Source of the DNA: Verrucomicrobiia bacterium
GTDB lineage: Bacteria; Verrucomicrobiota; Verrucomicrobiia; Verrucomicrobiales; DEV007
DNA: 57,642 nucleotides
Reading direction: 5' to 3'
Assembly (NCBI GenBank): GCA_020439945.1
Contig: JAGRPB010000010.1
Span: 1-57,642 of the forward strand
Part shown: positions 51,436 to 57,642 of the stretch, in pieces
Position numbering within the stretch: the stretch's first letter is position 1
Layout: every line of letters begins with the position of its first letter
The notes under the pieces: model-generated
Told to the model about the DNA's origin: nothing
The model's input: only the letters and a program-made list of their open reading frames with translations
The model's database searches: none
Translations under genes and position numbers: made by a program

Positions 51436-53814
51436 ATGAAATTCTCCCGTATTCTTGCCGTCACGGCTTTCACCGCCCTGACGACCCAGGTTCTGTGTAC
51501 CGTTCGCGCCGACGATTCGGCGACGGAAGTGAAGCGGTTTACCGACGAGATCGAGCCCATCCTGGCGAACTACTGCTACGACTGCCATGGCGACGGCATG
51601 GACAAGGGCGATTTCAAGATGGATGACTTCGAGAAAATCGAGGAACACCTGGTCGATCAATCGCTCTGGTACGACGTCTGGGAAAACCTGCGCGCGAGCC
51701 TGATGCCCCCGGCGAAGAAGCCGCAACCGGAAGACGCGGAAAAGGAAAAAGTGATCGCCTGGATCGAGCGCAAGGTCTTCCAGCTGGATCCAGACAATCC
51801 CGATCCCGGGGTGGTCACCATCCGCCGCCTCAACCGCGAGGAATACCGCAACACCATCGAGGATCTCTTTGGGGTGCGGTTCGACGTCACGGAGGCCTTT
51901 CCCGCCGATGACACCGGCTACGGATTCGACACCATCGGCGATGTGCTCAGCATTTCCCCGCTGTTGATGGAAAAATATCTCGACGCGGCCAAGGACATCG
52001 TGACCGAGGCCGTGCCTTCCGAGGGCCCGAAGATCCCCACCCAATGGATCGGGATCGAGAATTTCAAGGATCCGAAGAACGAGAAGCACACCTTGAACTG
52101 GATCGGCTTCCAGAGCGAACGCACCTACGTCGGGAAACCGTGGATCAACTACGACGGTGAATACGAGCTGAGGGTCGAGTTCGGCGTGAAAGGCTCGATG
52201 GAGGCTTCCTCGAATTCGGCCAAGTTTGAGGTCAGCCTCGGCGACCAGACGCTGACGGAACGCAAGCTGGGCTGGGACAACTCGAAGACGCTGGTGATGA
52301 AGGCGAAGACGAAGCTGAAACGCGGTCGCGAGAACGAGTTTCACCTCACCATGACGCCCGACAAACCGCCGCTGGAGGGCGAGAATCCCCTGGCGATTCA
52401 GATCCAGCGCATCACCGCCTACGGCCCGCTCGACGGCAGCGTGAAGGAGTACCCGCACGAGTTTCGAGACATCTTTTTCGACGGCGCACCGCCGGCCGAC
52501 CCGAAAGAGCGCGACACCTACCGTCGCGAAATTCTCAAGCGCGTCGCCACCCGGGCGTTCCGCCGTCCGGTGGACGGGCCCACCGTCGACCGGCTGGTGG
52601 AGCTGGCCAAGACCATGGAATCGCAGCCCGAGAAGAAATTCGAACACGGCATCGCCCACGCCCTCACCGCCATCCTCGCCAGTCCGCGTTTCCTTTTCCG
52701 CGCCGAGATCCAGCCCGAGCCGAACAACCCGGGCAAGGTCGTCTCCATCGACGAATACGCGCTGGCCTCGCGGCTGTCCTATTTCCTGTGGAGTTCCTGC
52801 CCCGACGACGAACTGATGAAGCTCGCGGGCGAGGGCAAGCTTCGGGAAAACCTGCGACCCCAGATCGACCGCATGCTGGCCGACAAGAAATCGGATCGTT
52901 TCATCGAAAACTTCGTCGGCCAATGGCTCGAAGCCCGCGACGTGGAGACGGTCAACATCGACGCCCGCCGCATCCTGGGCATCAAGGACCTGGGCGACGC
53001 GTTGCGTGTCTTCAATCACGAGCTGCGCCGCTCGATGCGCGAGGAGACCGAGCTGTTTTTCGCCCACGTGCTCCGGGAAAACCGGCCCGCGACCGAATTG
53101 CTGACCGCGAACTACACCTTCCTCAACGATCGGCTCGCCAAGTGGTACGGCATCGATGGGGTGGAAGGAAAGGAGATGCGCAAGGTCGACCTGAAGTCCG
53201 AATCAAAGCGCGGCGGCATTCTGACCCAGTCGACCTTCCTCATCGTGACTTCGAATCCGACCCGCACTTCTCCGGTGAAGCGCGGCAAGTTCGTCCTCGA
53301 AAACCTGCTCGCCACGCCGTCGCCACCCGCACTGCCCAACGTGCCACCCCTGGAGGAATCGCAGAAAGGGAAGAACAAGGACCTGCCGCTCCGGGAAATC
53401 CTCAAGATTCACAGCGAGGACGCGCTCTGTGCGTCGTGCCACAACCGGATGGATCCCATCGGTCTGGCGCTCGAGAATTTCAACGCCATCGGCGCCTGGC
53501 GCGACGATTACCGGGGGCATCCCATCGATGCGAGCGGCGAACTCATCACAGGCGAGACTTTCCGCAACGCCCAGGAACTTTCGAAGATCCTCGGCGACAA
53601 GCGCCGCAACGATTTCCACCGGGCGCTGGCGGAAAAGCTGCTCACCTATGCCATCGGGCGCGGGGTGGAGTATTATGATGCTCCCACCATCGATGGCATC
53701 GTGGATGGCGCCCAGGTCCATGGTGGCACCCTCCGCGAATTGCTCTACGATGTGGTTGAGAGCGCCCCCTTCCAGAAACGCCGCGGCGATGGCGACCTCT
53801 TCGCCACTGAATGA
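51436..53814 (+). CDS. DUF1592/DUF1588/DUF1585 cytochrome c-like protein
   Basis: 792 residues after a signal peptide (MKFSRILAVTAFTALTTQVLC). An N-terminal c-type heme motif CYDCHGDG (about residue 48) is followed by the DUF1587 region (RRLNREEYRNTIEDLFGV), a carbohydrate-binding-like domain, DUF1595/1592 (RVATRAFRRPV, SRLSYFLWSSCPDDELM), DUF1588 (GGILTQSTFLIVTSNPTRTSPVKRG) and DUF1585 with a second heme-like motif CASCHNRMDP. Such proteins are a hallmark of Planctomycetes/Verrucomicrobia and are nearly always paired with a DUF1552 protein, as here. They are thought to be exported electron carriers; substrate unknown. Start chosen at the leader; the frame opens at 51379. Confidence 0.92.
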   Translation: MKFSRILAVTAFTALTTQVLCTVRADDSATEVKRFTDEIEPILANYCYDCHGDGMDKGDFKMDDFEKIEEHLVDQSLWYDVWENLRASLMPPAKKPQPEDAEKEKVIAWIERKVFQLDPDNPDPGVVTIRRLNREEYRNTIEDLFGVRFDVTEAFPADDTGYGFDTIGDVLSISPLLMEKYLDAAKDIVTEAVPSEGPKIPTQWIGIENFKDPKNEKHTLNWIGFQSERTYVGKPWINYDGEYELRVEFGVKGSMEASSNSAKFEVSLGDQTLTERKLGWDNSKTLVMKAKTKLKRGRENEFHLTMTPDKPPLEGENPLAIQIQRITAYGPLDGSVKEYPHEFRDIFFDGAPPADPKERDTYRREILKRVATRAFRRPVDGPTVDRLVELAKTMESQPEKKFEHGIAHALTAILASPRFLFRAEIQPEPNNPGKVVSIDEYALASRLSYFLWSSCPDDELMKLAGEGKLRENLRPQIDRMLADKKSDRFIENFVGQWLEARDVETVNIDARRILGIKDLGDALRVFNHELRRSMREETELFFAHVLRENRPATELLTANYTFLNDRLAKWYGIDGVEGKEMRKVDLKSESKRGGILTQSTFLIVTSNPTRTSPVKRGKFVLENLLATPSPPALPNVPPLEESQKGKNKDLPLREILKIHSEDALCASCHNRMDPIGLALENFNAIGAWRDDYRGHPIDASGELITGETFRNAQELSKILGDKRRNDFHRALAEKLLTYAIGRGVEYYDAPTIDGIVDGAQVHGGTLRELLYDVVESAPFQKRRGDGDLFATE

Positions 53815-53869
53815 GTTTTCCCGACTTCGATCGAACCCTGATTTTTCCAACCCACAGACTCCCGCTGAC

Positions 53870-55243
53870 ATGAACTCTCTCCATCGTCGACACTTTCTCC
53901 GTGGCATCGGCGCCGGTATCGCGCTGCCGACCCTGCATTCGCTGATCCCCTCGCGCGCTCTCGCCGAAGCCGCCAAGGCGGCGGAAGCGGGCAAGGCGGG
54001 CCTGACCGCGTCGGGCATGCCGATGCGCATGGCCTTTCTCTATCACCCGAATGGCGTGAACCCCGACAAGTGGAAGCTCACGGGCACGGGCAAGGAATAC
54101 CAGTTCAACGAAACCCAGAAGCCATTCGCGAAGTTCAAGAACGACTTCCAGATCTACACTGGCCTGGAACACAAGAACGGCACCGCCGGCGGCGATGGCG
54201 GTGGCGATCACGCCCGCGCCAACGCCACCTTCCTGACCGGGGTGCGGCCGTTCAAGACCGCCGGCGCCGACATCAAGCTCGGTATTTCCGTCGACCAGGT
54301 CGCGGCCAACGCTGTCGGCGACCAGACCCGTTTTTCCTCGCTGGAACTCTCCTGCGATGGCGTCCGCAAGAGCGGCGTCTGCGACTCGGGCTACTCCTGC
54401 GCCTACCAGTTCAACCTCTCGTGGCGTTCCGACACCACCCCGATGACACCGGAATCGAATCCCCGCCTCGTGTTCGAGCGACTCTTCGGCGCCGGGTCAA
54501 AGGAGGAACGCGCCCGCGGCTACCAGATGCGCCAGCAACGTCAGCGTTCCATCCTCGATTTCATCATGGAGGACGCCAACACGCTGGAGAAACAGCTCGG
54601 CAACAACGACCGGCTGAAGCTGGACGAATACCTCACCGGCGTTCGCGAGATCGAGCAACGGATCGAAAAGGCGGAACGTTTCGGCGTTCCGGCCGACCCG
54701 GGGGTTGCCGCGCCCGATGGCACGCCCGACAACTACGAGGAGCACATCCGCCTGATGATGGACATGCTGGTGATGGCTTTTGAAACCGACTCCACCCGGG
54801 TCGCCAGCTTCCTGCTCGCCCACGACGGCTCGAACCGCAGCTTCAAGGAAATCGGTGTTCCCGATGGTCACCACACCATTTCTCACCACCAGAACGAAGC
54901 CGAAAACCTCGCCAAGCTCGCCAAGATCGATCTGTTCTACTCCCGGCAGTTCGCTTACTTCCTCGAGAAACTGAACGAGAAGAAGGACGCCGACGGCAAG
55001 TCCATCCTTCACAACTCGATGATCGTCTGGGGCGGCGGGCTTTTCGATCCGAACCGTCACCAGCACAATCAACTGCCCATCGTCCTGGCCGGTCACGCCG
55101 GCGGCGGACGTTTCCAGAACGGCCGCCACAACGATCTCGGCAGCGATACCCCGATGAGCAATCTCTACCTCAGCCTGCTCGACACCATGGGCGTGAAGCA
55201 GGACAGCTTCGGCGACTCCACCGGACCGATGAAAACGATCTGA
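53870..55243 (+). CDS. DUF1552 family Tat-exported protein
   Basis: 457 residues from the ATG at 53870, which begins a twin-arginine leader (LHRRHFLRGIGAGIALPTL). Family segments include RMAFLYHPNGVNPDKW, GDHARANATFLTG, the SWRSDTTPMTPESNPRLVFERLFG block, and GHAGGGRFQNGRH near the end. Function of DUF1552 is unknown, but it is constantly the partner of DUF1592-type cytochromes. It starts 55 bp after the cytochrome gene, so the two form an operon. The open frame extends back to 53429 inside the cytochrome gene but without homology. Confidence 0.9.
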   Translation: MNSLHRRHFLRGIGAGIALPTLHSLIPSRALAEAAKAAEAGKAGLTASGMPMRMAFLYHPNGVNPDKWKLTGTGKEYQFNETQKPFAKFKNDFQIYTGLEHKNGTAGGDGGGDHARANATFLTGVRPFKTAGADIKLGISVDQVAANAVGDQTRFSSLELSCDGVRKSGVCDSGYSCAYQFNLSWRSDTTPMTPESNPRLVFERLFGAGSKEERARGYQMRQQRQRSILDFIMEDANTLEKQLGNNDRLKLDEYLTGVREIEQRIEKAERFGVPADPGVAAPDGTPDNYEEHIRLMMDMLVMAFETDSTRVASFLLAHDGSNRSFKEIGVPDGHHTISHHQNEAENLAKLAKIDLFYSRQFAYFLEKLNEKKDADGKSILHNSMIVWGGGLFDPNRHQHNQLPIVLAGHAGGGRFQNGRHNDLGSDTPMSNLYLSLLDTMGVKQDSFGDSTGPMKTI

Positions 55244-55416
55244 ACTCCACTGAGGAGAAACGCCGCATGGCAGTCCATCCCGTGTCCGATCGCGTGATTC
55301 CACGGGCGTGACACGGTCGGGCGAACCCGGCCCGGACGTCGCCGAAGACGATGATCTCAGTTTTTCCGGATTTTTCTTCGCCTCGGCGTTGATCGTAGTT
55401 AGGTTTTGGCCGCGCC

Positions 55417-57642
55417 ATGAGCGAGCCAAAGCCCACCTTTTCCGAATACTTCGCGCCAGCGGCCCTCTACATCGGCGGTCTGGCGCTCACCGGGTTCGCC
55501 ACCGGCGGAGCCACCTTCGCCCTCGGGGCGGGCGCGGCGGTGGGCGGATTCCTGAGCAACCTGGCACCGGGAATCATCGGCTCCATCATGGAGCGAAACC
55601 GCTCCGCCCGCGCGGCGGCGCGCGAATTCGCCCTCAACGACGTGCTCGCGCGGACCTTCGGGCGAGCCGCCGGCAGGATCGCCGACGCGGTGGCGGAGGA
55701 AGCGAAAAAGGAAGGCGACAAGAAGGCCGCCAAAGCGCTCCAAAGCTTGGTCGACGGGTTCGAGGAACTCTGGGTGGAGCGGATGCACCACGCGCGCTAC
55801 GGAGAACTCGAAACCATGGACGGCCAGGACCTGGCGAAGGTCTTCTCCGAGGCGCTCGTAGAACGAAAAGGCATGCCCGTTTCCGAAACGACCTGGCGGG
55901 GAATTCTGAAGCGGAAAGGAATGCCCATCGCCGACCGGTGGGGTGCTTTCCAGATAGAGGACCGCTGGATCGATGCCCTTACCGAGCGCCTCACCTCCGA
56001 CGAGTTTTCCCAGGCCTTCGCCCACGAGTTGGCCCACAAGCCGGAAGCCTCGGCCAAGATGACGCTCCGCATGCTGGCCGAATGGCGAGAGACGGCAACC
56101 GCGTCCGAGTTTTCCGACGAGGAAAAGCGCGGCATCGTCGCGGCGGCGGAGGGTATGCCTTCCGAGTTCGAGAAAATTTCCCGTCAGGTCGAGGGGCTCG
56201 AGGAACGACTGCTCAAAGAGATTCGCGATCTCGGGAAGCAGATGAAGAACGAGACCGAGGATATCAAGAATCACATCAACCAGAAAGTCACTCCTTCGCT
56301 CCATCCTTTCGAGCTGCCACCCGCCGCCGCCCGCGGATTCGTGGGCCGGGAGGCGGAACTGACGATGCAGCGGGAGCGATTGGCCGAAGGGAGGAATACC
56401 TACGTGGTGGCGCCCGCCGGTTTGGGCAAAACCGCGCTGGCGGCTCAGGCGTTGAATGACGTCGTTCCCGATTTCGATTCGCTGCCCAGTTCGCCCTTCC
56501 CGCACGGCGTCGTCTATCTCGATCTCTACCAGTTTCGGGGAAATCTCGATCTCGCATGGTCGGCCATCGCCAACAGCCTGAAGGGAACGGATTTTCTGAA
56601 GGAGCAGGGGGAGAAATCCCGCGCCCGCGAAGCCTGTCGCGGCCTCTCGTTTCTTCTCATCGTGGAAGGGGCCGAGGAAGCCGACGGCCTGGAGGGACGC
56701 GGCTCTCTTGGCGATCTTCTCTCCGTGTTAACGTCCCAGAATCGCTGGCTGGTGCTGACGCGAAATCTCGACCAGAGCGAACCCGCTGATCGCATTGAAA
56801 TCCGTCATCAATTCACCCCGGCCGAGTCGGAGACACTGTTCGACCGACTCCTCGGCGAACGTCCGGCGGACGAGACGATCAAGCGGCGAGTGCTGCCCCT
56901 GCTCGACGGGCACCCCCTGGCCATCACCTGGGCGGCGGGCCTGCTGGCCCACGGCATCGAGGAACCGGACGAATTGGCCGACGCCTGGGAGGCTTCCGAG
57001 TTGCCCGCGCTGCACGATCCCCGCAAAGAACAGGCCCACCACACCCTCCACTGGCTCTTCCAGCGCAGTACCCGCAGCCTCACCGCGGAACAAGGGCGTG
57101 TGCTTGCCGCCTGCGGCCTACTGGCCCGGGCGCCCTTTCCCCGGGAAATCATCGAAGCCGTGTTGCCGGACTCCCGACCCGCGCTCGCGGAACTCGCCGG
57201 GCGCAGCCTCCTGCGCCGAGCGGATCGAAAAGGCCACTGGGAGTTCACCCACGCGCTCGGCTATCGATTCGCCCGCGCCCTGCACCACGAGCCCGATGTC
57301 GACATGCTCCTCGCCTTGGGCGCCTGGATCGGCGAATCGTCCCGAACCGCGCTCGCCGTGGAGCGCGGCCTCGATGGCCTCGGGGAAGCGGAATCCACCA
57401 TCATCCACGCCGGCGCCGTGCTCGCCCTTGATCCGAAGGCGCGTCTCTGGTCGGCGTTGGCAAATCCGCTCCTCTACGATTTTCGCGACAGGTTCCTCGC
57501 TTTGGGGCGCCTCGACCTGGTCGCCGCTTCGCTGGAAACGGTTCGACGCTGGCTGGACGGTCTCCAAGTCGAAGCCACGGAAGCGTTCCACCTGGAAAGG
57601 GAACGCTCCTCATGCTTCAGCAAACTCGGTGATCTGGCCGTC
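55417..57642 (+). CDS. STAND NTPase with N-terminal hydrophobic module (truncated by window edge)
   Basis: 742 codons to the window edge with no stop. Residues 11-60 hold glycine- and alanine-rich hydrophobic segments. A helical region (65-250) follows, then a coiled coil (250-290), then the STAND core: FVGREAEL (308-315), Walker A APAGLGKTA (332-340), Walker B-like FLLIVEGAEEADG with Glu in place of Asp, an LTRN sensor, and GHPLAI (GxP motif). The winged-helix part (RVLAACGLLARAPFPREII) leads into helical repeats; the last visible residues (ERSSCFSKLGDLAV) match the start of a TPR array. STAND proteins are ligand-triggered switches, some being antiviral. The truncated end hides the sensor. 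Confidence 0.83.
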   Translation, partial: MSEPKPTFSEYFAPAALYIGGLALTGFATGGATFALGAGAAVGGFLSNLAPGIIGSIMERNRSARAAAREFALNDVLARTFGRAAGRIADAVAEEAKKEGDKKAAKALQSLVDGFEELWVERMHHARYGELETMDGQDLAKVFSEALVERKGMPVSETTWRGILKRKGMPIADRWGAFQIEDRWIDALTERLTSDEFSQAFAHELAHKPEASAKMTLRMLAEWRETATASEFSDEEKRGIVAAAEGMPSEFEKISRQVEGLEERLLKEIRDLGKQMKNETEDIKNHINQKVTPSLHPFELPPAAARGFVGREAELTMQRERLAEGRNTYVVAPAGLGKTALAAQALNDVVPDFDSLPSSPFPHGVVYLDLYQFRGNLDLAWSAIANSLKGTDFLKEQGEKSRAREACRGLSFLLIVEGAEEADGLEGRGSLGDLLSVLTSQNRWLVLTRNLDQSEPADRIEIRHQFTPAESETLFDRLLGERPADETIKRRVLPLLDGHPLAITWAAGLLAHGIEEPDELADAWEASELPALHDPRKEQAHHTLHWLFQRSTRSLTAEQGRVLAACGLLARAPFPREIIEAVLPDSRPALAELAGRSLLRRADRKGHWEFTHALGYRFARALHHEPDVDMLLALGAWIGESSRTALAVERGLDGLGEAESTIIHAGAVLALDPKARLWSALANPLLYDFRDRFLALGRLDLVAASLETVRRWLDGLQVEATEAFHLERERSSCFSKLGDLAV

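Overview
The window reads as chromosomal DNA from a GC-rich, heterotrophic bacterium of the PVC superphylum, most likely Verrucomicrobiota. The evidence is the gene content: two DUF1501 proteins with twin-arginine leaders, a DUF1592-type cytochrome paired with a DUF1552 protein, a secreted sulfatase, a NamZ-serine hydrolase fusion, an ECF sigma factor coupled to a Ser/Thr kinase, and many FG-GAP proteins. No tRNA, rRNA, CRISPR array, transposase or integrase was recognised.

Layout. 1-3266 (-): a truncated DUF1501 protein, a membrane-anchored thioredoxin, a Nudix hydrolase and a class I aldolase. 3394-5085 (+): a leucine-rich-repeat lipoprotein and a VapBC toxin-antitoxin pair with a perfect operator palindrome. 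5194-10439 (-): a tight run with a rhomboid-like membrane protein, a serine hydrolase/NamZ fusion, a small membrane protein, a DsbD-N-like protein and a SET-domain protein. 10603-17498 (+): glycine cleavage genes gcvT, gcvH and gcvP with an OmpA-like gene inserted, then a second DUF1501 protein. 23471-29341 (+): rpmI, rplT, a secreted propeller-like protein, pheS, two tiny membrane proteins and pheT, followed by a structured, possibly RNA-coding intergenic region. 29850-31394 (-): a sulfatase. 48426-51246 (+): sigma factor and kinase. 51436-55243 (+): DUF1592 cytochrome and DUF1552 protein. 55417 to the right edge: a truncated STAND NTPase.

The most striking content is a family of seven large secreted paralogs (about 890-930 residues) at 17640-23370 and 31439-48209. 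Each has a signal peptide, seven FG-GAP blades, seven further repeats marked by an R-x-G-D-like motif, and a conserved C-terminal tail. I read this as two tandem seven-bladed propellers per protein. A sensor kinase/response regulator pair sits in the middle of the cluster. A nearly identical 18-bp palindrome lies exactly 48 nt upstream of the start codons of the two flanking paralogs, and one copy also faces the kinase gene. This suggests that a two-component system switches these surface or secreted propellers.

A second theme is a dispersed palindromic repeat with a CAACCCTGT/ACAGGGTTG core. It forms the terminators of two FG-GAP genes, occurs in other intergenic gaps, and is translated in frame inside the linker of the NamZ fusion.
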